Shown piece by piece: positions 1-5,522 of a DNA stretch of 8,452 bases (position 1 is its first letter; each line of letters begins with the position of its first letter). A model generated the notes under the pieces. The model was not told the origin of the DNA. It saw nothing but the letters and a program-made list of their open reading frames with translations, and made no database searches. Position numbers and translations under genes: made by a program. The stretch covers positions 1 through 8,452 of the forward strand of contig CAMOKK010000052.1 of the NCBI GenBank assembly GCA_946617545.1, given 5' to 3'. This DNA is from an uncultured Bacteroidales bacterium (GTDB lineage Bacteria > Bacteroidota > Bacteroidia > Bacteroidales > UBA932).

Positions 1-1226
1 TGCCACAGGCCGCCCAGCAGCATGGTGTTCATGGAGTTGATGTTGGTGGTGATGAGTTTCCGGTCTGCGGGACACTTCCAGGCCCACAGGCCAATTCCCG
101 CCGCCACAGCAAAAACAGCCACGGCCACCCACCAGCTGCCGCTGAGGAAAGAACCCATCACAGCCACTGCCGCAATGATGATATAGGTGCCGGCCGTGGC
201 GTTGCGGTTGCCGCCCAGCGGGATGTAGAGGTAGTCCCGGAGCCAGCGGCTCAAAGTCATGTGCCAGCGGCGCCAGAACTGCTGGGTGTTCTCTGCCTTG
301 TAGGGAGAGTTGAAGTTCTGGGGCAGGTAGAAGCCCATCAGCAGGGCCACGCCGGTGGCTATGTCCGTGTAGCCGGAAAAATCGGCATAAACCTGCAGGG
401 AATAGCAGAACAAGGCGCTCAGATTCTCGAAGCCGCTGTACAGCAGCGGGTTCTCGAACACCCGGTCGCAGAAGTTCACCGCCATGTAATCGGCCAGGAT
501 GAGCTTTTTGAGGAGGCCGTTCATTATCCAGAAAATGGCCAGGCCGAACCAGCGGCGGCTCAGGCTGTAGGGCTTGTGCAGCTGGGAGATGAACTCCGAA
601 GCCCGTACGATGGGCCCGGCCACCAGCTGCGGGAAGAAGCTCAGGTAGAAGCCGAAATCCAGGAAATTCCGCACCGGCTCTATCTTCCGGCGCTTCACGT
701 CCACCATGTAGCTCACCGCCTGGAAGGTGAAGAAGGAAATGCCCACCGGAAGGATAATTACGTCTACCCGGAAGGCCGATGTCCCCGTGAGCACGTTGAG
801 CCACTCTCCCAGCACGTCATGGACCTGCAGGGAAAGGCCCAGGAGGTTGTTCACGAAGTCCGTGAGGAAATAGGCGTATTTGAAATAGGCCAGAAGCCCC
901 AGGTCCACCGTCACGCTGAAGGCCGTGAGGGCGCTGCGCAGCCATTCCCGGCGGGTACGGTGCAGGAGCCGGGCCGCCAGGTAATTGTAGAGAATCACAA
1001 ACAGCAGCAGCGCCAGGAACACGCCGCTGGTCTTGTAATAAAAGAATAGCGAGCAGGCAAACAGGTAGGCGTTTCGGAGCAGGGGCTTGGAGTGAATGAG
1101 CGAAAAGCCCGCAAAGACCAGCGCAAAGAAGGCCCAGAAGTAGAACTGGGTAAACAGAAGGGGATGCGCCTGGTCAAAAGCGAACAGGTTCTTCAAAAAA
1201 TCTACTATAAGCCCCCAGAGATTCAT
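1..1226 (-). CDS. MBOAT-family membrane O-acyltransferase (AlgI/DltB/PatA-like), C-terminus cut by window edge
   Basis: This multi-pass membrane protein probably moves acyl (usually acetyl) groups from a cytoplasmic donor to an extracytoplasmic acceptor. Translation from 1226 gives 408 full codons rich in hydrophobic segments. Family hallmarks are visible: PVGISFFTFQAVSYMVDV from residue 160, then FFPQLVAGPIVRASEF, and WRRWHMTLSRWLRDYLYIPLGGN with His322. The last readable residues are LLGGLW followed by a codon starting CA, which should be the second invariant histidine of the family (GLWHG). Family members run to roughly 470-520 residues, so about a fifth is missing because of the window edge, not through decay. 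The start is fixed by its ATGA overlap with the stop of the upstream SGNH gene, which indicates translational coupling. By analogy with AlgI/AlgJ/AlgX and PatA/PatB, the two SGNH proteins encoded just upstream are its likely periplasmic partners. The acceptor polymer (peptidoglycan, exopolysaccharide or other glycan) cannot be read from the sequence. Confidence 0.93.
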   Translation of the reverse strand, partial: MNLWGLIVDFLKNLFAFDQAHPLLFTQFYFWAFFALVFAGFSLIHSKPLLRNAYLFACSLFFYYKTSGVFLALLLFVILYNYLAARLLHRTRREWLRSALTAFSVTVDLGLLAYFKYAYFLTDFVNNLLGLSLQVHDVLGEWLNVLTGTSAFRVDVIILPVGISFFTFQAVSYMVDVKRRKIEPVRNFLDFGFYLSFFPQLVAGPIVRASEFISQLHKPYSLSRRWFGLAIFWIMNGLLKKLILADYMAVNFCDRVFENPLLYSGFENLSALFCYSLQVYADFSGYTDIATGVALLMGFYLPQNFNSPYKAENTQQFWRRWHMTLSRWLRDYLYIPLGGNRNATAGTYIIIAAVAVMGSFLSGSWWVAVAVFAVAAGIGLWAWKCPADRKLITTNINSMNTMLLGGLW

Positions 1227-2413
1227 CGGCGGGAATAATAGTCCTCAAGGATGGCGTCAAACAGGTAATCGGCCACTTCCTTATACCCCAATGGGGTAAA
1301 GTGTATCTTGTCCGGCTGGGCCAGGCCGGCGGCTTCCCAGCGGGCCATGGAGCCGTAGCCGCCCATCACCTGAAACCAGTCCCAGAAGACGGCCTTGTAT
1401 TCCGCCGCCAGGTCCCGGAAAGCCCTCTCGGCCTCGGCCGTATGCTCGTTTATGCCCGCGCCCCGCCGCCAGCTGTCGTTGATGCCGGTAAAAAGGAAGG
1501 CGCAGTGCGGATTCACCCTCCGGATTTGCTGGATGAGGGCCCTGTAATTGGCCTTGAAGCGCTGTTCGTCAAAATACTCGCCCTGGATGTCGTTAATGCC
1601 CACGGAGAGCAGCACCAGGTCCGGCTGAACGCGGCGAAGGTCCTCCTCCAGAAGGGAGCATTGCAGCCAGGAATGGGTGGAAGCGCCGTTTACCCCCACC
1701 TCACTGAAGGTAAAACCGGAAGAAGGGCGGTCCAGATAAAGGCCGCGGAGGGTATAACTACCTTTTCCCTTGAAAGAAAGCTGCAGCCAGTCCGTATAAT
1801 AGGGAAGGTCAAAGTGGCTCATCCGGGGGCCGTGTACTCCGTTCACGGTGTCTTTCCCGTTCAGGATGAGCACCGGCTCCAACGAGCCTTCTCCCAGCAC
1901 ATCCACCTTGTTGAAGGCATAATGGTGCTGCAAGACTTTGTTCTCCCGGAGCACCAGGTCTATGATGACCCGGGCCGATGTATCCCGCGCCGTCACCGCC
2001 ATCCCCGTGAGCCCCAGGTCCGTCCCCTTGGGTTTCAGGCAATTGGCGCTGTCCCAGGAGCCCTGCCAGGAACTGAGGTAGCTTGAGGGCGTGTTGGAAC
2101 CTGCGGCCGAGAAGGGAAAAACGAGGCCCCGTCCGCCATCGATTCCATACCGGAGAGAAAGGAAACGGCGGCGAAGTTGGTCGCTGAGCGTACCGCCCTG
2201 CACATGGGAGCCGCCAATCTGCAGCACCCGCACGTCTCCGGAGCCGGTGGTCAGGAGCGTATCCAACTTGCGGAGGAAGAGGCTGTAGTCCGGGGAAGAG
2301 CCGGCCGGATACTGCAAGACGCTTTTGTCCGGTCTGGTGAACGGATATCGGCGGGCGTCGGCATCCGTGAGGAAAAGCCCCAGCAAGAGGGTACAGAATA
2401 AGATTCGCTTCAT
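1223..2413 (-). CDS. Secreted SGNH/GDSL-type hydrolase or acetyltransferase partner (396 aa)
   Basis: This is a predicted exported esterase-fold protein. Residues 1-20 form a signal peptide (MKR, a leucine-rich core, then ADA before RR). SGNH blocks are recognisable: block I is IGGSHVQGG with candidate nucleophile Ser69, block III is SVGINDIQ with Gly272 and Asn274, and block V is PDKIHFTP with Asp368 and His371. Block I has Gly-Gly-Ser where most relatives have Gly-Asp-Ser, but the catalytic Ser/Asp/His set is intact. About 200 residues separate blocks I and III, consistent with an inserted beta-rich domain. Its C-terminal part (FWDWFQVMGG, SM, W, PDKIHFTPLG) matches the same stretch of the upstream SGNH protein, so the two are probably paralogues. 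Its ATG overlaps the upstream stop (ATGA at 2413-2410) and its stop overlaps the MBOAT start (1226-1223). It could be an O-acetyl esterase or the periplasmic acetyltransferase working with the MBOAT protein; the sequence does not decide. Confidence 0.88.
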   Translation of the reverse strand: MKRILFCTLLLGLFLTDADARRYPFTRPDKSVLQYPAGSSPDYSLFLRKLDTLLTTGSGDVRVLQIGGSHVQGGTLSDQLRRRFLSLRYGIDGGRGLVFPFSAAGSNTPSSYLSSWQGSWDSANCLKPKGTDLGLTGMAVTARDTSARVIIDLVLRENKVLQHHYAFNKVDVLGEGSLEPVLILNGKDTVNGVHGPRMSHFDLPYYTDWLQLSFKGKGSYTLRGLYLDRPSSGFTFSEVGVNGASTHSWLQCSLLEEDLRRVQPDLVLLSVGINDIQGEYFDEQRFKANYRALIQQIRRVNPHCAFLFTGINDSWRRGAGINEHTAEAERAFRDLAAEYKAVFWDWFQVMGGYGSMARWEAAGLAQPDKIHFTPLGYKEVADYLFDAILEDYYSRR

Positions 2414-3807
2414 TTCTTTCGGAGCTGATAAAAGTCATGATACGTCAGGAAGGAGCGCGTGAGGGCTTCTCCCGCCTCCCGCGCACCGGCCGGGGTAAAG
2501 TGGATGTAGTCCGGCCCGGCCAACGGAGGGGAATGTCTTACCCACTCCACCATGGAATTCTCGCCTCCCATCATGTGGAAGAGGTCCCAGAAAGCGGCGT
2601 CGTTCCTGAGGGCCGTAGCCTTGAGGGAATCCACCATCTGGGGCAGGCGGGGCCAGGTGACAATGCGCCCGTTCACGCTCTTTCCCATATCTGACGGGCC
2701 GATTAGGAGAATCTTCGCCTCCGGGGCCGCCCGGTGGAAATACTGGATTTGCCGGGTCATCTGCTCCTGATACTTCTCTATGCTCCGGGTACCTCCCACC
2801 GCGGGGATGAAATTGCCTCCGAACTGGAGGATGATGAGCCGGGTATCGGCCAGGGCCAGGTTCTCCCGCATCACAGTAGAGTCTATCCGGGTGAAAATGG
2901 TGCCGGTGCTGCCCCTGAGGGGTACATTGTCCACAGTTACGCCACCGTCTCCGTCGGCCGATATGCCGTAAATCTCGGCCCGGCCCTTGAAGCGGAGCAT
3001 CGCCCTTTTCACGGGGCGGGAGAACTGCCAGGTCTGGAGGGTGACGCCGCTTTCAGCCGTTCGCGTGGTGAGGCTGGTTTTCACCGTATCGCTGCTCACT
3101 TTTATTTCCAATCCCTTGTCTGCATGTCCGTAAAGAACGCTCACGGAAGAGAACTCCTTCACGCGCTCCCGGGTGTTCTTGTTCCCGCTTACCCTCAGGC
3201 TTACCGTTCCGCTGCCGGAGAGCTGCACCACCTGGGCCAGCATGCCGTAGCGGCTGTGACCGGCGCGGGAGGTGGTGGAATCTCCATACATGGTGTAATG
3301 GGCCAAGGCGCCGTTTGCCGTATGGTAGATGGATGCCGACGGAACATTGCCCAGGGCCGGGAAAAAGCCGGTTCCCATGCCCCCGAAGCGCTCCTGGAGG
3401 CCTTCTCGCAAGTCCTGGCTGATGCGGTCCATCTCTATCTGCGAGTCTCCGTAATGCAGGATTCGGACAGTCCGGCCTTGCGCCTTCGCCTGCTCCATTT
3501 CCTCAAACAGGGCGTCAAAGAAGGTGACATCGTCTCCGGGCAGATAGATGCGGTCCGGATTCTCATGGAAGAAGGTCTCATAATAGCGGAGGGTGTCCTG
3601 GTCCATCTCAAAACGGGCGTCCACGCTCCGGAGCACGGAATCCACGTCTACCCGGGCCATGCGGGCGTCCTCCAGCGCACCTTCATAAGACGCGAAACGG
3701 AGGGTGTAGAAACCCAGGTTCACGCCCCGCGCGGGGGTTATGAGCCACAGCAGGCCCAGCGCCGCAAAAACGCTGCAGAAAAATAGAAGAACCTGCTTTG
3801 TACTCAT
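2410..3807 (-). CDS. Membrane-anchored or secreted SGNH/GDSL-type hydrolase (465 aa), first gene of the acylation operon
   Basis: This is a predicted extracytoplasmic SGNH-fold protein. Residues 6-24 form one hydrophobic segment (signal anchor or uncleaved signal peptide). An acidic linker follows, then block I LHYGDSQIE with candidate nucleophile Ser122, a beta-rich insertion at roughly residues 190-300, a block III-like QFGGN with Asn332, and block V PDYIHFTPAG with Asp433 and His436. Block III reads GGNF, not GxND; I recall similar variants in Bacteroidota proteins of this type, but cannot check. I chose the ATG at 3807 because it places the hydrophobic segment at the N-terminus. The open frame continues upstream to an ATG at 3933, but that extension runs through the intergenic palindrome and adds a charged, unrelated-looking 42 residues. 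The gene overlaps the next SGNH gene by 4 bases (ATGA). Together with the MBOAT gene this looks like an O-acetylation module; substrate unknown. Confidence 0.88.
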   Translation of the reverse strand: MSTKQVLLFFCSVFAALGLLWLITPARGVNLGFYTLRFASYEGALEDARMARVDVDSVLRSVDARFEMDQDTLRYYETFFHENPDRIYLPGDDVTFFDALFEEMEQAKAQGRTVRILHYGDSQIEMDRISQDLREGLQERFGGMGTGFFPALGNVPSASIYHTANGALAHYTMYGDSTTSRAGHSRYGMLAQVVQLSGSGTVSLRVSGNKNTRERVKEFSSVSVLYGHADKGLEIKVSSDTVKTSLTTRTAESGVTLQTWQFSRPVKRAMLRFKGRAEIYGISADGDGGVTVDNVPLRGSTGTIFTRIDSTVMRENLALADTRLIILQFGGNFIPAVGGTRSIEKYQEQMTRQIQYFHRAAPEAKILLIGPSDMGKSVNGRIVTWPRLPQMVDSLKATALRNDAAFWDLFHMMGGENSMVEWVRHSPPLAGPDYIHFTPAGAREAGEALTRSFLTYHDFYQLRKK

Positions 3808-3813
3808 ATCCGA

Positions 3814-3821
3814 CAAATATA
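3814..3821 (-). promoter_or_regulatory. Possible Bacteroidota -7 element (TATATTTG) for the SGNH-SGNH-MBOAT operon
   Basis: The minus strand reads TATATTTG, a full match to the Bacteroidota TAnnTTTG -7 element, ending only 6 bases before the ATG at 3807. No TTTG or TTG lies 19-21 bases upstream; the nearest TTG is 12 bases away. If the element is used, the transcript would start at or next to the ATG and be nearly leaderless. It may also be a chance match in an AT-rich leader. Confidence 0.3.
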
Positions 3822-3850
3822 CACATTTTCTTTCAAGTTGTTTCCGGCCT

Positions 3851-3969
3851 TTTGCCTTGACAACTAATTCATTGACACACAGTGTGTTATATAACATTTC
3901 TCGTTCAAAAATTGAACGAGAAATGTATTGCAAGTCTATGAGTATCAGCTATTTAGCTGTCAAGGAAAA
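3851..3969. repeat. 119-base imperfect palindrome filling the pheS / acyltransferase-operon gap
   Basis: The stretch is symmetric about position 3910. The outer arms 3851-3862 and 3958-3969 pair at 11 of 12 positions. The inner arms 3894-3908 and 3912-3926 pair at 15 of 15 around a 3-base loop. The middle sections pair at 16 of 31. In total 42 of 58 positions are Watson-Crick pairs. Read as minus-strand RNA, the direction of both flanking genes, four more become G-U pairs. Symmetry ends abruptly at 3851 and 3969, and the right end touches the pheS stop codon (3970-3972). I see no flanking target duplication. It could be a decayed MITE-like element, a large transcribed hairpin between two genes, or an operator region. 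The inner 33-base perfect inverted repeat is listed separately. Confidence 0.75.
3894..3926. repeat. Perfect 15-bp inverted repeat with 3-base loop (core of the larger palindrome)
   Basis: The arms are ACATTTCTCGTTCAA at 3894-3908 and its exact reverse complement at 3912-3926. As RNA it would form a stable hairpin, which could slow or end transcription leaving pheS. However, neither strand has a run of T directly after the stem, so it is not a standard intrinsic terminator. As DNA it could bind a dimeric regulator about 90 bases upstream of the SGNH-SGNH-MBOAT operon. Confidence 0.8.
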
Positions 3970-5004
3970 TTAGACTTCCGTGGCGGTGGCAAACTCGGAG
4001 AGGAAGCGCATGTCGTTCTCGAAGTAGTGGCGGAGGTCGTTCACCTGCCACTTGAGCATGGCAATGCGCTCTACGCCCATACCGAAGGCGAAGCCGCTGT
4101 ACTGCTCAGGGTCTATTCCGCTGGCCTTGAGCACGTTGGGGTCTACCATGCCGCAGCCCATAATCTCCAGCCAGCCGGTTCCCTTGCAAATGTTGCAACC
4201 TTTTCCGTGGCAGATGTTGCAGCTAACGTCCACCTCGGCGGAAGGCTCCGTGAAGGGGAAGTAGGAGGGGCGCATGCGAATCTGGGTATCGGCCCCGAAC
4301 ATCTCGCGGGCGAAGAGCAGGATGGCCTGCTTCAAATCGGCAAAAGTGACATCCTTGTCAATGTAAAGGCCTTCCACCTGATGGAAGATGCAGTGGGCGC
4401 GGGCCGATATGGCCTCATTGCGGAAAACGCGGCCGGGGCACACCACACGGATGGGCAGCGACTGCTTTTCCATGGTGCGAACCTGCACGGAGGAGGTGTG
4501 CGTGCGCAGGAGCAGCGGGTTGGGGTGGCCGGTGCTCACGAAGAAGGTGTCCTGCATCTCGCGGGCCGGATGGTTGGGCGGGAAGTTGAGGGCCTCGAAC
4601 ACATGGTAGTCGTCCTCGATTTCCGGACCCTCGGCCACATCGTAGCCGAATTTGCGGAAAATGTCCACAATCTGCTGGCGCACAATGGAGACAGGATGGC
4701 GACTGCCCAGCGGGAAGGCGTCTCCGGGCATGGAGAGGTCTTCCTTGGGGGCCGATGCCTCCTCGCTTTCCTCTACGGCAAACTTGAGCTCTTCGATGCG
4801 GGCATTGGCGGCCTTCTTGAGCTCGTTGAGCCTTTGGCCATATTCCCGTTTCAGCTCCGGGGCCACCGAGCGGAACTGCTCCATGAGGGCGGTGATTTCA
4901 CCCTTCTTGCCCAGAAAACGGATGCGGGCTTCTTCGGCCTCCTTGGCGGTGGTGGCCTTCAAATCGGCCAGTTCCTTGAAAATCTGATCAATCGCTTCCT
5001 TCAT
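3970..5004 (-). CDS. pheS: Phenylalanine--tRNA ligase alpha subunit
   Basis: This is the catalytic subunit of the cytoplasmic (PheST)2 enzyme that charges tRNA-Phe with phenylalanine using ATP. The 344 residues have the expected layout: an N-terminal helical coiled-coil arm (about 1-90), then the class II catalytic core with SIVRQQIVDIFRKFGY, the motif 2 region GRVFRNEAISARAHCIFHQVEGL, and motif 3 GFAFGMGVERIAML (304-317), ending in the typical LRHYFENDMRFL. An insert before GWLEIMGCGMVDPNVL carries four cysteines (262, 265, 270, 273) as CxxC-x4-CxxC, which resembles a zinc knuckle and is absent from the E. coli protein as I remember it. pheT is not next to it, which I believe is common in Bacteroidota. 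The stop of the small secreted-protein gene lies 36 bases upstream, and I see no good promoter in that gap, so the two may be co-transcribed. Confidence 0.97.
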   Translation of the reverse strand: MKEAIDQIFKELADLKATTAKEAEEARIRFLGKKGEITALMEQFRSVAPELKREYGQRLNELKKAANARIEELKFAVEESEEASAPKEDLSMPGDAFPLGSRHPVSIVRQQIVDIFRKFGYDVAEGPEIEDDYHVFEALNFPPNHPAREMQDTFFVSTGHPNPLLLRTHTSSVQVRTMEKQSLPIRVVCPGRVFRNEAISARAHCIFHQVEGLYIDKDVTFADLKQAILLFAREMFGADTQIRMRPSYFPFTEPSAEVDVSCNICHGKGCNICKGTGWLEIMGCGMVDPNVLKASGIDPEQYSGFAFGMGVERIAMLKWQVNDLRHYFENDMRFLSEFATATEV

Positions 5005-5040
5005 TTTATGAAGATTCTAACATTTAACGTTGTTTAATAC

Positions 5041-5460
5041 CTATTTTTTACTTTTCTTGTTACGCTTGTCACGGGCTTCCTGGGCCTTCTTTCCGCCGGT
5101 TTTCCAGTATTTGTTCCACTGCTCCGGCGTAAAGAAACGCTTGTAGGAATCATCTATCTTCTGCATCCACCTGTCCTGCACCACAATGTACAGGTCACGG
5201 TTTTCCACCTTGGCCTCCTGCATTTTCTCCAGCTCCTTGTTCATTTCCGGGATGTCGTGGCGGAGGGTGGAGTCTACATAGAACTCCTGCCAGTACTCCA
5301 GATTCAGCAGGGTGGACAGACGTTGAACCTCTTTGTCCAGCATTTCCTGGAGCTGTTTTTCCCTTTGCTCAGGGGTCTGGGGGCCCTGATTTTGGGCCGA
5401 TGCTGCAAAAACACCCAGGCAGACGGCGGCGAAAACGCTTAATAAATGATAAATTTTCAT
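5041..5460 (-). CDS. Small secreted helical protein of unknown function (139 aa)
   Basis: I do not recognise a named family with certainty. Residues 1-22 form a clear signal peptide (MKIYHLL, hydrophobic core, AASA before Gln23), so the product should reach the periplasm. The mature part is almost all predicted amphipathic helix, rich in Glu, Lys and Gln, with the stretches EQREKQLQEMLDKEVQRLS, LLNLEYWQEFYVDSTLRHDI and FFTPEQWNKYWKTG, and a very basic tail (KKAQEARDKRNKKSKK). The FTPEQ element and overall helical make-up are loosely like the Spy/CpxP (LTxxQ) periplasmic chaperones, but this is only a resemblance. It has the best promoter in the window (5486-5517) with a leader of about 20 bases, and pheS follows after 36 bases. 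That makes it the probable first gene of a pheS transcript, although a link between the functions is not evident. Confidence 0.85.
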   Translation of the reverse strand: MKIYHLLSVFAAVCLGVFAASAQNQGPQTPEQREKQLQEMLDKEVQRLSTLLNLEYWQEFYVDSTLRHDIPEMNKELEKMQEAKVENRDLYIVVQDRWMQKIDDSYKRFFTPEQWNKYWKTGGKKAQEARDKRNKKSKK

Positions 5461-5467
5461 ATCTTTG
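5460..5467 (+). promoter_or_regulatory. Possible -7 element (TATCTTTG) for the dipeptidase gene
   Basis: TATCTTTG matches the Bacteroidota TAnnTTTG element on the plus strand and would give a leader of about 50 bases before the ATG at 5523. The expected TTTG around 5437-5441 is not present (the bases there read GCTT), so support is partial. The element begins at the first base of the opposing start codon and lies in a 15-base inverted repeat, TATCTT-TGC-AAGATA (5460-5474), which could be an operator or may simply follow from the motif itself. Confidence 0.45.
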
Positions 5468-5485
5468 CAAGATAATGTCAGACGA

Positions 5486-5517
5486 CAAAATTACGCAATA
5501 AATCGAAAAAGCCCAAA
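5486..5517 (-). promoter_or_regulatory. Bacteroidota -33/-7 promoter for the small secreted protein and probably pheS
   Basis: On the minus strand TTTG (5517-5514) is followed, after exactly 20 bases, by TAATTTTG (5493-5486). This fits the Bacteroidota consensus TTTG-N19-21-TAnnTTTG. Transcription would begin near 5480, giving a leader of about 20 bases before the ATG at 5460. It sits inside the transcribed leader expected for the divergent dipeptidase gene, so the two promoters face away from each other with overlapping start regions. Confidence 0.65.
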
Positions 5518-5522
5518 ATACG

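Noticed and set aside
261..1049. A 262-codon plus-strand open frame opposite the MBOAT gene
   Set aside because: The opposite strand encodes consistent MBOAT motifs and membrane helices, while this frame is Gln/Glu/His-rich shadow sequence.
1..1226. The MBOAT gene as a truncated pseudogene
   Set aside because: The frame is open through the window edge and stops in the middle of the GLWH motif, so the shortening comes from the window limit.
2734..3786. A 350-codon plus-strand open frame opposite the first SGNH gene
   Set aside because: It is antisense to a gene with all SGNH blocks and a signal anchor, and has no recognisable protein features.
3875..3887. Short inverted repeat ACACAC-A-GTGTGT as a separate operator
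   Set aside because: The arms are only 6 bp of simple alternating sequence and the site lies off-centre within the larger palindrome, so I do not treat it as a site of its own.
3894..3926. The perfect inverted repeat as a standard intrinsic terminator of pheS
   Set aside because: The stem is AT-rich and no T run follows it on the minus strand (TATATAACAC follows), so the usual terminator form is missing. A non-standard pausing role remains possible.
3808..3933. A longer N-terminus for the first SGNH protein, starting at 3933
   Set aside because: The added 42 residues run through the palindrome, would bury the hydrophobic segment inside the protein, and resemble the opposite-strand reading only because of the DNA symmetry.
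3928..5037. A 369-codon open frame on the plus strand opposite pheS
   Set aside because: It is antisense to an unmistakable PheS and shows only low-complexity His/Leu/Gly/Val composition with no motif.
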